A stretch of DNA of 64,000 bases, taken from assembly GCA_904419785.1 (NCBI GenBank), contig CAJFSY010000011.1, positions 1 to 64,000 on the forward strand, given 5' to 3'. The notes beneath the pieces are model-generated. The model searched no databases. It saw only the letters and a program-made list of their open reading frames with translations, and had not been told where the DNA came from. This DNA comes from an uncultured Neglectibacter sp. Its GTDB lineage: Bacteria > Bacillota > Clostridia > Oscillospirales > Acutalibacteraceae. Below are positions 8,692-18,329 of the stretch, one piece after another (position 1 is the stretch's first letter; each line of letters begins with the position of its first letter). Made by a program: the position numbers and the translations under genes.

Positions 8692-10850
8692 ACAATTTCT
8701 TCTCCTACTTGGAATTCCGGGTCAATCTCCCGGCGAATCCACCGGTTGATCTCATTGACAAACACATTCCATGCAAATACTTTATGATCGCTATTTTTTT
8801 GGGGATTTCCCAAAGCGTGCAGATATTCGTGGCTTACCGGAAAATCCGGGTCGCTTTCAAATTCCGCCCTCATCCTGGCTTTCATTAAGGCGTCTGCTTT
8901 TTCCCAACCATGATATTTTCCTACTGCCAAAGCAATGCACTGGGGCCGCAAATAGCTGCCTCCATTGGCGTAACATCCGCCTTCCCAATATAGCCCACCA
9001 TTAAAAGGGTTGCGTTCCCGGGTAAAGAAGGAGCCGTCTATACAAGAAACGATGGGCATTCTACAATCGCAAAACACGGGTATCTGATCCAGGGTATCCC
9101 TCACGATCTTTTCCCCCAGAATGCTTTCGCCCAAAAGATACAGGCTTAAAAATTCCGGTTCCAGATCCAAGCAAGAGATAATTTCCAAATCCTCGCCACG
9201 CTCTCCCAGTTTATTTCCAGGAAATGTCTGCAAATACTTCTTGCCTGAACTGCCAATACGATAATAGCTTCGATAACCTTCCTGTACCCGTTCCAGGTAC
9301 GCCTGGTCCACCCCGGCAATACCCAAGGCAAAAGCGATTTTCATGGTGAGGCAAAAATATCCTTGGCTTACCGCGAAAGCGCAGGGCTTCTCCTGCCACA
9401 TTACATCCATCAGTGACTGAGGGTTATTTACAAAGATTTTTCCCTCACGCTTTGGGTCGTACCGATTCAATACCAGCGATACGACCTTCTCCACTTTTTC
9501 CAGGTCAGTCGCCACCCCAAGCTGTTTTTGATTCCAATAACTCCAAATCACATACAAGTAATTCAATTCGTTATCGGTTTTTTCCTCACTTCCATAATAA
9601 GGGGTGATAATATTGTCTACCCAGCCCCGGGCGTCCATGGTTTTCTCAATCCTTCGGAAAATCCCTAGCTGAAGGTCCGGGTCCTCCACACCATGGACAC
9701 TCCAGAACACATCTCGAAAATACATTTCAAAATAGTCGATGCTGGGCACGCAAAGGGGCTCTTCGCCTTCTGGCTCAGCCAGCCAATTCAGCATTCGGAA
9801 ATCGGCGTAGAGGATTTTTTCCCCCGCGCTCCCGGAAAAGCCCAAAGCCTGTGCCAAATACAGCTGAGAATACTTTCGCAGATTGCGCAAAGATGGCTCA
9901 AACTGGTCCACAAAGAAGAAATATCGGTATGTTCTTGTATCCCCCTGAGCCAGTCGGTGCCACGGCCGGTACTCCGGACATTTCTCAAACAGTCCTTTGC
10001 AGGCCGCTTTCCCCTTTTCCCAGGTGATTTCCCATATACCGTTTTCCTCACAGACGGGAAGTTCCAACACCTGTCGGCCTTGCTCCTTCCAAACCATCCG
10101 CCCAGGCTCTCCGTCTTGCCATGTGGCGGAAACAGAACAGGGACAATCTCCACAATCAAATTCCAGGGAATAGCTGTACCCCTTCCTGGCCAAAAAGCGT
10201 GCTGTATTTTCCGTAACGTTATCCGGGGCCACATCATACACAGGGAAATATTGTCCCGCTCTCAGGAGAAGCTCTGTCTGCTTTCCCGCCGCTTCCATCA
10301 GCACAGGGTCGTAACAGCTAACCGCAACCCCATTTCCCCCGCTTGTCCTTCTCAGGCACCATCTGGACCAGCTGTTGTTCACGCCCGTATCCATCAACAC
10401 TCCAAGCACGCTGCCGTCATTCCAAAAAAATCCTGCCGCTGGAAAAGCTTGACGGCTTTCTTTTCCAAAAATACAGCCATCTTCCTGCTGGGCATCATCA
10501 AAAGACCACAGCGTTCCGCCTTTTTCCGGAACCACTTTCTGAGTGAATCCTACATACAGATTAGGGATATTGTTTTGAAAAAAGGAAACCTCTTTTTCCA
10601 CCAAATCCCCCTTTCGGGTATACGCCACTTGGACAGCCAAATCTGTATTCAATTCCTCAATCCTTACTGTACTGGCCAGAACGCAACTGTCTTTTTCCAG
10701 CCTCGTCAGATTCCAGCGGTCAACAAAGTGCTGGCCCCACACGCTGCGGTCTGTGTTAGCGTAAAAAAGATTCATAGGTTCCCTCTGTAAATTCCATAAG
10801 GGACGATCTCCGCCAACCAGATAAACCCCGTCCTTTTCCTGCTGAAACAC
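8688..10850 (-). CDS. Large uncharacterised protein, probable six-hairpin ((alpha/alpha)6) glycosidase-like enzyme
   Basis: 720 aa, cytoplasmic (no signal peptide). I do not recognise a named family. An N-terminal beta-rich half (about 1-310) precedes an alpha-helical half with aromatic and acidic motifs typical of (alpha/alpha)6-barrel glycosidases: SIDYFEMYFRDVFWSVHG, ARGWVDNIITPYYGSEEK, GGLYWEGGCYANGGSYLRPQ. GTG start at 10850, with AGGAGGAGAAG about 9 bases upstream; the end overlaps the acetyltransferase by 4 bases. Its place in an importer operon suggests it cleaves an imported oligosaccharide. The general architecture is inferred from sequence character, not from a match. Confidence 0.6.
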   Translation of the reverse strand: MFQQEKDGVYLVGGDRPLWNLQREPMNLFYANTDRSVWGQHFVDRWNLTRLEKDSCVLASTVRIEELNTDLAVQVAYTRKGDLVEKEVSFFQNNIPNLYVGFTQKVVPEKGGTLWSFDDAQQEDGCIFGKESRQAFPAAGFFWNDGSVLGVLMDTGVNNSWSRWCLRRTSGGNGVAVSCYDPVLMEAAGKQTELLLRAGQYFPVYDVAPDNVTENTARFLARKGYSYSLEFDCGDCPCSVSATWQDGEPGRMVWKEQGRQVLELPVCEENGIWEITWEKGKAACKGLFEKCPEYRPWHRLAQGDTRTYRYFFFVDQFEPSLRNLRKYSQLYLAQALGFSGSAGEKILYADFRMLNWLAEPEGEEPLCVPSIDYFEMYFRDVFWSVHGVEDPDLQLGIFRRIEKTMDARGWVDNIITPYYGSEEKTDNELNYLYVIWSYWNQKQLGVATDLEKVEKVVSLVLNRYDPKREGKIFVNNPQSLMDVMWQEKPCAFAVSQGYFCLTMKIAFALGIAGVDQAYLERVQEGYRSYYRIGSSGKKYLQTFPGNKLGERGEDLEIISCLDLEPEFLSLYLLGESILGEKIVRDTLDQIPVFCDCRMPIVSCIDGSFFTRERNPFNGGLYWEGGCYANGGSYLRPQCIALAVGKYHGWEKADALMKARMRAEFESDPDFPVSHEYLHALGNPQKNSDHKVFAWNVFVNEINRWIRREIDPEFQVGEEIV

Positions 10851-10864
10851 TGTTTCTTCTCCTC

Positions 10865-12778
10865 CTATTTTCCTTGGCTTCGAAATGCCGTGGGCGTCAT
10901 TCCATAAGCATTTTTAAATACGGTAGTAAAATAAGCGGAATTGACAAAACCCAATTCGCTTGATATCTCCCCAATAGTTTTACTGGTTTCCAGCAAGAGT
11001 TCTTTCGCTTCTTCCAGCCGGCACTGGGTTACATAGGAAGCATACGAAACCCCTTGAACCGACTTGAATATTTTTCCCACATACGCAGTGGTCAGGTGGA
11101 ACATATGCGCCACATTTTTCAGCGACAACTCCGGGTCTTTATAATTCAGCTTTGTGTATTCAATCATGGCCTCCGTCAATTTCCGGTTCTTTTCCTGATA
11201 GCTTTGGTTGATCATCTGGTTGGAGTCGATCAGCTCATTTTTACCGATAAGGCGGCTCATCTTCATGTATTGCTCCGCCCGTTGGTAAGATAAGTAGATG
11301 TCCTCCCGCTTATCCACAACGCAGCCCATGCTTCCCGAAAGGAACAAGTCCAGATTCTCCTGGCAGAACTCCTTGATCTGCTGAAAACACAGCACATACT
11401 CATCAGAAATCTCATATGCATCGGATAACAACAGCACTGCCACCTTGTTTTCCTCAATTTCCACCGTTTTACACCGGTACGCCTGCCCAAAGATTTCATC
11501 TGCCAGATTGCACACAGTAAATCGGTAGATGCTGTATTCTTCCCGCAAAGATTCTTCCGGTATCTCTTTGGTACTTTCCAGCTTGATCAGCAAAACGCCA
11601 TAATAAGGCGCTTGGTAAGTTTCCAGCAGCTGCTGCACTTTTGCCTTTGGAAACCCGAAAGGCATCCCTTGTCCCAGCATCAGATTTTTCAAAAACGAAG
11701 ACCGGATATATTTTTCGTTCATATATACTTCGTGATCGATACGGGCAATGGTTTTGTCAATGTAAAGCAGCTCATCTTCTGTGAGAATTTCTTCCATGCC
11801 TGCCACCGACCGGCATTTATTGACGATTTTCAAGAGATGTTTTCGCATTTTCTGGCTGAACAAAACCACCGCTACGCCGCTAATTAGAAGAAATCCTCCT
11901 AAAACGCCTCCGAAAACCAAACTGACCCGTTGATAACTTTGATAAAAGGAAGCGTAGCTTTGGATATCCCCAAACCACCAATTATAGCTCTCTGATTTGG
12001 CCAAAAATACAAATTGCTGGTTTTCAGCGTCGTCGTATACAATCCGTTCTTTCCCGGGAGCGCTTTGTGAAACAACCTCATACAGATAGGAGGATATTTT
12101 CTTTCCACCCATCTCCACCCCGGAAGACTGGGTTACCGGCGTTCCTTGGGCATCAATAATATATGCTTCCCTTTGATCTGTGCTGCCATCCAAAATGCTG
12201 TATTGAAACAAATCTGAACTAACGTCGATTATGATTCCCGAATTCTGATAGGGGAAATACCAGAAGAATGAAATCACATTGATCTTTTCCTGAAACACCG
12301 AAATATCCCTGCATAAGATATCCTGCTTCTCCTGCTGCATTTCCTCCGCCACGCTCAAATTCTCTCTGCCAATATCCGGGTCTCCCAAAATATGGACACA
12401 AACGTCGCTGTTCAAATTCCAAACCGAGATATTTTCAATATAAGAGTAAAAACCTTTCAGGTTTGACAACTCTAAAAACAGGCTGTAAATAGCCTCTTGG
12501 TTTTTCTCTTTCTCGGAAATAACCCGCAGAGTATTGCCAGACCCGGCAATCACCGACATCACATTCGCGATATCCGTCTGCGCTCTGTCTGCGGAATTGA
12601 CCAGCTGTTCCAGCATCTGCTGAGAGGTATTCATGGTTTGCTGCTTCATGGAAGAAGTCATTACTCCGAATACGCTGGCTAACATGAGGATGGTGATGAC
12701 CACCAGGCTCAAAGCATATGCACATACCGTTTTACGGTATACAGAATGATACAGTATTTTCTTAAACAGCCTAATCAT
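10865..12778 (-). CDS. Membrane-bound AraC-type sensor/transcriptional regulator
   Basis: 637 aa. Transmembrane helix 1 is near residues 16-38 and helix 2 near 285-310, enclosing an extracellular ligand-sensing domain. A cytoplasmic linker follows, and the last ~100 residues are an AraC/XylS double helix-turn-helix (LSLKNVAHMFHLTTAYVGKI and IGEISSELGFVNSAYFTTVF, then KNAYGMTPTAFR). This one-protein design is common beside LplB/YtcP/LipO importers in Clostridia and is taken to sense extracellular glycans. It sits inside the operon rather than at its edge, 19 bases after the DUF1861-like gene, suggesting autoregulation of its own transcript. Confidence 0.9.
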   Translation of the reverse strand: MIRLFKKILYHSVYRKTVCAYALSLVVITILMLASVFGVMTSSMKQQTMNTSQQMLEQLVNSADRAQTDIANVMSVIAGSGNTLRVISEKEKNQEAIYSLFLELSNLKGFYSYIENISVWNLNSDVCVHILGDPDIGRENLSVAEEMQQEKQDILCRDISVFQEKINVISFFWYFPYQNSGIIIDVSSDLFQYSILDGSTDQREAYIIDAQGTPVTQSSGVEMGGKKISSYLYEVVSQSAPGKERIVYDDAENQQFVFLAKSESYNWWFGDIQSYASFYQSYQRVSLVFGGVLGGFLLISGVAVVLFSQKMRKHLLKIVNKCRSVAGMEEILTEDELLYIDKTIARIDHEVYMNEKYIRSSFLKNLMLGQGMPFGFPKAKVQQLLETYQAPYYGVLLIKLESTKEIPEESLREEYSIYRFTVCNLADEIFGQAYRCKTVEIEENKVAVLLLSDAYEISDEYVLCFQQIKEFCQENLDLFLSGSMGCVVDKREDIYLSYQRAEQYMKMSRLIGKNELIDSNQMINQSYQEKNRKLTEAMIEYTKLNYKDPELSLKNVAHMFHLTTAYVGKIFKSVQGVSYASYVTQCRLEEAKELLLETSKTIGEISSELGFVNSAYFTTVFKNAYGMTPTAFRSQGK

Positions 12779-12797
12779 GTGTTTCAGAACCCCTAAC

Positions 12798-13748
12798 TCA
12801 ATTCAACGGGCAAGAAAACGGATACGCAATGGTGATTCTTCCCTCTTCCACATCGCTCATTCCGCCGTAAAGATCGGCCTTCCCGTCCTCCCGCATTACA
12901 ATTCCAGAAGTAAACGTGCAGTCCCGCAGATTCGGACGCTTGCTGGGGCCCTCAGGGTAACAGCCGCGGGTACCAATAATCTTCTGGTTGGTCACCTCAA
13001 AGGTGACAGGGTCAAACTCAAAGGAAATATTCACATAAACCGCCAGGTCTTCCTCGCCTTCCACAGGCTGGCTGAAACTTTGGTGGCCAATTACGCCGAT
13101 CCTGCCGTCTTGCAGCAAATACGCCTGGTTGCAGCCACCCCATTCCCCTTTTCCAAAAATCCCTTCGATGGGCGTAGCATTGAAAATCACGTCATCTGTC
13201 AAGTCTTCCAAATGGTCGATGACGGCAAAGCCAATCATGGCGCTGCTCCCGTATTTCTTTTCAATCTCTTCATTTCTGGGCCTAGAAAACACACCGATCT
13301 TTCCATCTTTCAGTTCCACCAGACGAATGTCTTTCATGTAATCCGGCCCAGTGGTAAAGTATACCAAATCATTCAAGTCCTTGCCACGGTAAAAATATCC
13401 ATAGTAGGTATCCACTTCCCCGCTGCGCTTACGCACATGGGTTCCACCCAGCACCATCTCCCCCTGGATAATGGAAATATAGGGGTCCTCCAACTGGTAG
13501 ATCATGTGGTCTTTTACCAAGGTATACTCGTCTTTCCCGGTTTTCTCAAAGAGTCTCGCCCAGGACCGCGCCCACTCATCCCGCTTTTCCACGCGGCCAT
13601 AAATGTATTCTTTTCCCTGCCACGCAAAGGGGATGGAACAGTTATACACATCAAAACCTTCTACGCCATGGAACGTAAGCTTAACGCTTTCCTGCACCTT
13701 TTGATCTTTTTCCTGTTCAAACTTTGCCTTTTCTTCCCAAATTTTCAT
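12798..13748 (-). CDS. DUF1861-like beta-propeller protein (GH43/GH130-like fold)
   Basis: 316 aa, cytoplasmic. Repeated blade-like segments (FDVYNCSIPFAWQGKEYIYG, YISIIQGEMVLGGTHV, IRLVELKDGKIGVFSRPR, NQAYLLQDGRIGVIGHQSF) and the late motif RNLRDCTFTSGIV-like (LRDCTFTSGI) suggest a five-bladed propeller close to mannoside phosphorylases, most like the uncharacterised DUF1861 family. These genes often sit with GH130 and N-glycan or mannoside loci. The RBS AAGGAG is 8 bases before ATG. Function is unknown; a role in mannoside or N-glycan metabolism is inference from neighbours. Confidence 0.6.
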   Translation of the reverse strand: MKIWEEKAKFEQEKDQKVQESVKLTFHGVEGFDVYNCSIPFAWQGKEYIYGRVEKRDEWARSWARLFEKTGKDEYTLVKDHMIYQLEDPYISIIQGEMVLGGTHVRKRSGEVDTYYGYFYRGKDLNDLVYFTTGPDYMKDIRLVELKDGKIGVFSRPRNEEIEKKYGSSAMIGFAVIDHLEDLTDDVIFNATPIEGIFGKGEWGGCNQAYLLQDGRIGVIGHQSFSQPVEGEEDLAVYVNISFEFDPVTFEVTNQKIIGTRGCYPEGPSKRPNLRDCTFTSGIVMREDGKADLYGGMSDVEEGRITIAYPFSCPLN

Positions 13749-13763
13749 TGTAAAAACTCCTTT

Positions 13764-15164
13764 CTAATTTGCTTGCCACAAAACGGGACCGCCGTCCTCT
13801 CCCACAGTGAAGAAACTACAGGACTTGGGAGGCAGCGCCACCCGCCATTCATCCGCGGCTCCGCACCTTTTTTTCCAATGATGCGAAGGCCGAAAGCTCA
13901 CTTCTTTTGCCACATCATGGGGGTTCTGCACCAAAAACACCGGCGTTTTCTGCCAGCTCACCCAATCGGTCAGTGATAGATCCAGCGCAAAAATCCATGG
14001 CTCTTGGGTAGGACGCACCAACGCTTCCACCCACATCAGATATCCCGCCCCATATACGGATCGATGGCCGCAGAAATCCCCGCAAGCCACAGGTTCTCCC
14101 GTTTGGGGATCCTGTATCAACCGTTCATAAGGCACCGCTCGGTTAAGGTCGGGCCGGCTTTCTTTCAAAGGATTTTGCCCTTTTCCATAAAACAGCTGGA
14201 ACGAGGACAGAAGGTGTCTGGTCCAGTTGGAGACAGTTTCGGCCAGTTTTGGAGCATAGCGCACCGCGGGCAGCACAAACTGCAAAGGCATCAAACTCTC
14301 CATACTGTAGGCCGAGTCCATCGCGTCCTGACGTGTCTCTCCGCGCCACCCCATCATCAACCCGTTAACACTTTCATGCCCCCATCTTCCCATCTGCAAA
14401 GGACCTTGCTGATGGTCAAACACCCAGGCTGCTGCTTTCGCCACGTCGTTCTCATAGCCGTGGGCTTGCAGCCATGCCGCGGCAAACAACGCGGCGCTCC
14501 CATTGGGTATTTCATACCAGGGATTCTCCGGAAAGGCCTCATACCGCTTTATCGCGTTCAGACCTTCCTCCAAGCACTCTTCCATGCCCAAAGCCTGGCT
14601 GGCAAACACCATCTGATAGGCATAGCCGCCAATAGAATCCGGCTGCCGGTAAATGGGCCGATTGCAAAATGGTTTCTTCTCTGAAAAGTCATACCCCTGG
14701 GCGTTGAAATCGTAATCTACCCCATGGGCCAGACGTTTCATGGCCTGGACAGACTGCTTCATGCGGGAAAAAGCTTGTTCCTCTCCACGATACAGCGTCT
14801 GCTGCACAGCGCCTGCCAGCGTATTCGTGTAAAACAAATACCAATACTCTGACTGTTTGCCACCGGGCTCATTGAGGAATATCTGAAATTCCTCATTGAA
14901 AAAGTCAAAATAGGTGGGCGCAAGCCACTCATATTTCTCTTCCAAAAGCCAATGACCAATGGCTAAAATGCCCCATGTCACCATTTCGTTGGAATCACTT
15001 TTCAAATAGGCTCCAAAAACAGGATGCCCATTCTCCGGATTCTTTCGAACCATTTCTGTCTCAGGGTCTTGTAACGCCTTTAAAAACTCCCGATTCAGCA
15101 CCCCATAGTCTGCTATGGCAAGATCGGGAAGGTTTTTCAATTCCATTTCTTCCCATAAACCCAT
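13764..15164 (-). CDS. Uncharacterised protein, probable (alpha/alpha)6-barrel glycoside hydrolase-like
   Basis: 466 aa, cytoplasmic, mainly helical with regularly spaced Trp/Tyr/Asp residues: QSEYWYLFYTNTLAGAVQQT, FCNRPIYRQPDSIGGYAYQM, RWGHESVNGLMMGWRGETRQ, CGHRSVYGAGYLMWVEAL. This pattern resembles six-hairpin glycosidases, but I cannot place it in a numbered family. ATG at 15164 with AGAGGTG 5 bases upstream is preferred over an in-frame TTG 18 bases earlier. It is 27 bases downstream of the truncated GH130 gene and 15 bases upstream of the DUF1861-like gene. Confidence 0.6.
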   Translation of the reverse strand: MGLWEEMELKNLPDLAIADYGVLNREFLKALQDPETEMVRKNPENGHPVFGAYLKSDSNEMVTWGILAIGHWLLEEKYEWLAPTYFDFFNEEFQIFLNEPGGKQSEYWYLFYTNTLAGAVQQTLYRGEEQAFSRMKQSVQAMKRLAHGVDYDFNAQGYDFSEKKPFCNRPIYRQPDSIGGYAYQMVFASQALGMEECLEEGLNAIKRYEAFPENPWYEIPNGSAALFAAAWLQAHGYENDVAKAAAWVFDHQQGPLQMGRWGHESVNGLMMGWRGETRQDAMDSAYSMESLMPLQFVLPAVRYAPKLAETVSNWTRHLLSSFQLFYGKGQNPLKESRPDLNRAVPYERLIQDPQTGEPVACGDFCGHRSVYGAGYLMWVEALVRPTQEPWIFALDLSLTDWVSWQKTPVFLVQNPHDVAKEVSFRPSHHWKKRCGAADEWRVALPPKSCSFFTVGEDGGPVLWQAN

Positions 15165-15191
15165 ATTTTCACCTCTTCTCAATTTCTTTTT

Positions 15192-15746
15192 TTAGGCCAC
15201 ACACTCGTTGGCATAGAGCACATACTTCCCATCAATCTGTACCGCGTTCCCTTGAGGATCGGACAAAATTGCCGCGGATTTGGAGGGAACAGGACGCCCC
15301 TCCCCATCCACCAACAGCGGCCCTTTCTTTTGCCAATGAATCAAGTCCTGGGAAACAGCATGGCACAAGTAAACCTCCTGAGGATAATGGTAGGCCCCAT
15401 AAATCAGATGCCACATGTCACCCACACGGCAAATCCGCGGGTCTTCGCAGCCGCCTGGCAGTTCCAGCGGCTGGTCCGCGTCAATTACAGGTACGTCGCC
15501 GGCCTTTTCAAAATGAATACCATCCTGGCTGACTGCCATCCCAATGCGGGAAGTACCCAAATAGGGTGTATTCGCTTCTTCCCGTGTTTCTGCCCGGTAA
15601 AACATATAAAAGACCTGGTCTTTCACCGCCACAGCCGGGTTATACACCGCCCAAGAGTCAAATCCCTTTTCCGAAGGCCATAATACCGGCTTATCCACCG
15701 GCTTTTCAAATGGACCGATCGCCCATTCCGGATATAATTTTTCCAT
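15192..15746 (-). pseudogene. GH130 mannoside phosphorylase-like gene, C-terminal half missing
   Basis: 184 aa matching only the first half of a GH130 five-bladed propeller: FDSWAVYNPAVAVKDQVFYM, SRIGMAVSQDGIHFEK, GGCEDPRICRVGDMWHLIYG (EDPR holds the family catalytic-acid region) and AVSQDLIHWQKKGPLL. Family members are about 300-360 aa. This one stops after DGKYVLYANECVA, just where the third blade should start, and 27 bases later the next gene begins. A deletion joining the two genes is the simplest reading. Half a propeller is unlikely to fold as an enzyme. The start at 15746 has GGGAGAAG upstream. Confidence 0.75.
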
Positions 15747-15768
15747 ACACTTCTCCCATATCATAAAT

Positions 15769-15822
15769 GAAATAAAAAGATGCCGCAAGAAATTATATGT
15801 CCTAAAAAGTCTCGCGGCATCC
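15769..15822 (-). terminator. Hairpin after the sugar-binding protein gene, partial terminator
   Basis: On the minus strand GATGCCGCGAGA pairs with TCTTGCGGCATC (12 bp, one G-U) around a ~20-base loop, followed by TTTTTTATTTC. It lies between the binding protein and the GH130 remnant, so it would let the importer be expressed more strongly than the enzymes behind it. Confidence 0.7.
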
Positions 15823-15830
15823 TGGCGTTA

Positions 15831-17378
15831 TCATTTCTTACTTTCTGCAAGCTGTGTCTTGAACTCTTCAATCAACCGGTCGGCACCTGCTTTTTCCAGC
15901 ATAGCCAACGCCTCGTCGATATTCTCCTCGTAATCCTTTACGCCACAAGCCATAGGATTGATATACTCGGAAATCACAGTCATAACGTCCGCGTATTCTG
16001 TCTGCACAGGGCTGGCGTCAAAGGTAAACTGGGCGGCATAACCTTCCACAGCATTCTCATTATAGGTGTAAAGCCGCTCGCTGTATGCTTTGGGCTGGGA
16101 ATTGGCAGGACGGATAAACTCCACATTTCCCATCATCCAATCGCTGAAGTAATAATCGGGAACACTGGTGGATTCGTCGATAATATCCTCTCTTCCCTTT
16201 GGATCGTCTATTTTGATATAATCCACATCTTCTCTGCCGTACATAAACATATCATAATTATCCTGGCTGGCATAAATCCAGTTTACCAGCTTTACCGCGG
16301 CTTCCGGATGTTCACTGGAAAGGGGCACAGCGTTCATATTGCGGGTGCCGTAAGGACGCACATCAGGCTTATCCGGGGCCAGTTCCACACGGACAAAATC
16401 ATCTGTGGTAATATCCGGATAGTTTGTTTTTAAAGGACCAATATCGGAAGCGCCAAGAAAATAGTTGCCTGTACGCATCTGGTTATCTGCCTGCTCGCTG
16501 GTAATCGTCATGCAATCAGGATCGATGATCCCACGTTCGTACCAGTCACTGGCATACATACAGTCTTTCCGGAAAGCGTCTGTCTTAAAGTAGTTTTCCA
16601 CGTTTCCTTCCTGGTCCACATAGAAGATCTTATCATAGATCACAAAGGGCCATTCCTCATACGTCTTGGCAGGGTATGCAAACCGGGAGGTATTGCTTCC
16701 TGTCAGCATCAAATACGGCTTTTGAGGGCCGTCCCAATTATTGATTACCGTCTCCATGGCGGCTGTAAGCTCGTCCCATGTCTCAGGCACTTTTTCAATA
16801 CCGTATTTCTCCATCAAATCCTTACGCAAAAACAACTCAGGATCAATGGCGCTTTCAACCCAGTAAGCCGGAATCGCATACTGCACGCCATTGACTTGCC
16901 CGGATTTCATCATGATCTCAGGGTTTACCGCTGTAATATTTTCACCGTAAGTCTCCATGGCCTGGCTGATATCCGCCAAAGCTCCCCGGGAAGCGTAGTT
17001 AGCCAGAGAAACTCGGTCGTTCATCACCTGGAACAGATCAAACTTTTCGCCTGTAGACAGCATAATGTTAATTTTTTGATCCCAAGCATCCCAAGGGATA
17101 TACTGCATTTGCAGTTCCACGCCTACTCCGTCTTCAGCCATCTTCTCGTTGATCAGGGAAAGGCCTTCCGCAAGAGCTTTGGGCTCGTCGCCGGGCACCA
17201 CATACAGGCACTCCACAGTTTCTGCGGAATTGTCTGTTTCCTGGGTGGATGTCTGGGAAGCGGACTGGCTTCCGGTACTGGACGTCCCCGAAGTGCCCGA
17301 GCTTTCTCCTTCACTGCATCCGGCGTAAACACTTGCCAGCAATAAAGCCGAAAGCAGTAACGCAATGGTTTTTTTCAT
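15831..17378 (-). CDS. Extracellular sugar-binding lipoprotein of a second ABC importer
   Basis: 515 aa. Signal peptide with lipobox YAGC (Cys21), a Ser/Thr/Gln-rich tether to about residue 50, then a solute-binding fold (VECLYVVPGDEPKALAEGL; LFQVMNDRVSLANYASRGAL), with the ~100-residue C-terminal extension seen in DUF3502-type LipO proteins. ATG at 17378 follows GGAGGAAAAAAT; the longer frame upstream has no signal peptide and is rejected. It is the third gene of the importer set, after two permeases. The ligand is unknown; neighbours point to mannose-containing or other host/plant oligosaccharides. Confidence 0.9.
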   Translation of the reverse strand: MKKTIALLLSALLLASVYAGCSEGESSGTSGTSSTGSQSASQTSTQETDNSAETVECLYVVPGDEPKALAEGLSLINEKMAEDGVGVELQMQYIPWDAWDQKINIMLSTGEKFDLFQVMNDRVSLANYASRGALADISQAMETYGENITAVNPEIMMKSGQVNGVQYAIPAYWVESAIDPELFLRKDLMEKYGIEKVPETWDELTAAMETVINNWDGPQKPYLMLTGSNTSRFAYPAKTYEEWPFVIYDKIFYVDQEGNVENYFKTDAFRKDCMYASDWYERGIIDPDCMTITSEQADNQMRTGNYFLGASDIGPLKTNYPDITTDDFVRVELAPDKPDVRPYGTRNMNAVPLSSEHPEAAVKLVNWIYASQDNYDMFMYGREDVDYIKIDDPKGREDIIDESTSVPDYYFSDWMMGNVEFIRPANSQPKAYSERLYTYNENAVEGYAAQFTFDASPVQTEYADVMTVISEYINPMACGVKDYEENIDEALAMLEKAGADRLIEEFKTQLAESKK

Positions 17379-17437
17379 ATTTTTTCCTCCTTTTGTTGCT
17401 CCACTCTCTGGTTTTCCAGAAGAGCGAAATCTGTATT

Positions 17438-18316
17438 TCAGCCCTTTACAGAGCCAACAACCAAACCTTTTACATAATATCTTTGCAGGAACGGATACAA
17501 CAGGATAATGGGGCCCACAGTGATGACGCTTGTGGCCATTTTCAAGGATTCGCTGGGGGGCGTCTGAGAAGCTGCCCCGCTTAAATATTGCAGGTCCCGC
17601 AGCATACTGATCTGGGATTTGAGCTGCAACAACAGGTATTGGATGGGATAAAGGTCCTTTTCTTCCACCAACATAATGGCATTCCACCAATCGTTCCAAT
17701 ACCCCAGCGCGTAGAACAGTCCCACAGTAGCCAATACCGGCACCGCCAAAGGGAAATAAATTTTATAAGCGATCACCATATCGTTAGCGCCGTCAATTGT
17801 AGCGGATTCTCGCAGAGAATCCGGAAGCCCGCTCATAAAATTCCGTACCAAAAACATATTAAACGTGTTAAACAGCAAATTGGGAATAAGCAGGGCAAAG
17901 ATATTGTTGCGAAGATGCAAAGCATTGCAGATTAAATACCAGGGCACAATTCCGCTTCCAAATACCATTGGAATGAAAAAGTACAGTCCCAGCGCGCCCC
18001 TGTATTTCACATTTTTATTGGAAAGGGTGTAGCCGGCCAACCCGGTGATCACAATAGCGCCTATCGTGCCCACCACTGTAACAAAAACCGAGATCAGATA
18101 CCCTTGCAGCACATTTGAGCCGCTTCGAAACATCAATTCGTAAGCGTAAAAGGAAATCTTTTTCGGGAAAAAGCTGTATCCGTTTTCCAAAATCGCCATC
18201 TCGTCAGTAATAGAAACAATCACTGTCAAAATCATTGGCAGTAAACAGGCGATCGTAAAAATGGTGATAAACACCCCGATTAAGAAATTGCCCCAGGAAA
18301 AACCCTTTTTATACAT
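17438..18316 (-). CDS. Carbohydrate ABC transporter permease, YtcP/MalG type
   Basis: 292 aa with six predicted helices and the EAA loop RESATIDGANDMVIAYKIYF (about residues 167-186). It ends VKGLVVGSVKG, matching the YtcP-type C-terminus. The RBS GGGAGG is 7 bases before the ATG. It follows the LplB-like gene by 13 bases, so the two permeases are co-translated from one operon with the binding protein downstream. Confidence 0.92.
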   Translation of the reverse strand: MYKKGFSWGNFLIGVFITIFTIACLLPMILTVIVSITDEMAILENGYSFFPKKISFYAYELMFRSGSNVLQGYLISVFVTVVGTIGAIVITGLAGYTLSNKNVKYRGALGLYFFIPMVFGSGIVPWYLICNALHLRNNIFALLIPNLLFNTFNMFLVRNFMSGLPDSLRESATIDGANDMVIAYKIYFPLAVPVLATVGLFYALGYWNDWWNAIMLVEEKDLYPIQYLLLQLKSQISMLRDLQYLSGAASQTPPSESLKMATSVITVGPIILLYPFLQRYYVKGLVVGSVKG

Positions 18317-18329
18317 CTTTCCGCCTCCC

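Noticed and set aside
8688..10790. Long open frame antisense to the 720-aa gene (9693-10790)
   Set aside because: Low-complexity composition and no RBS; the minus-strand gene is coupled by overlaps to its neighbours.
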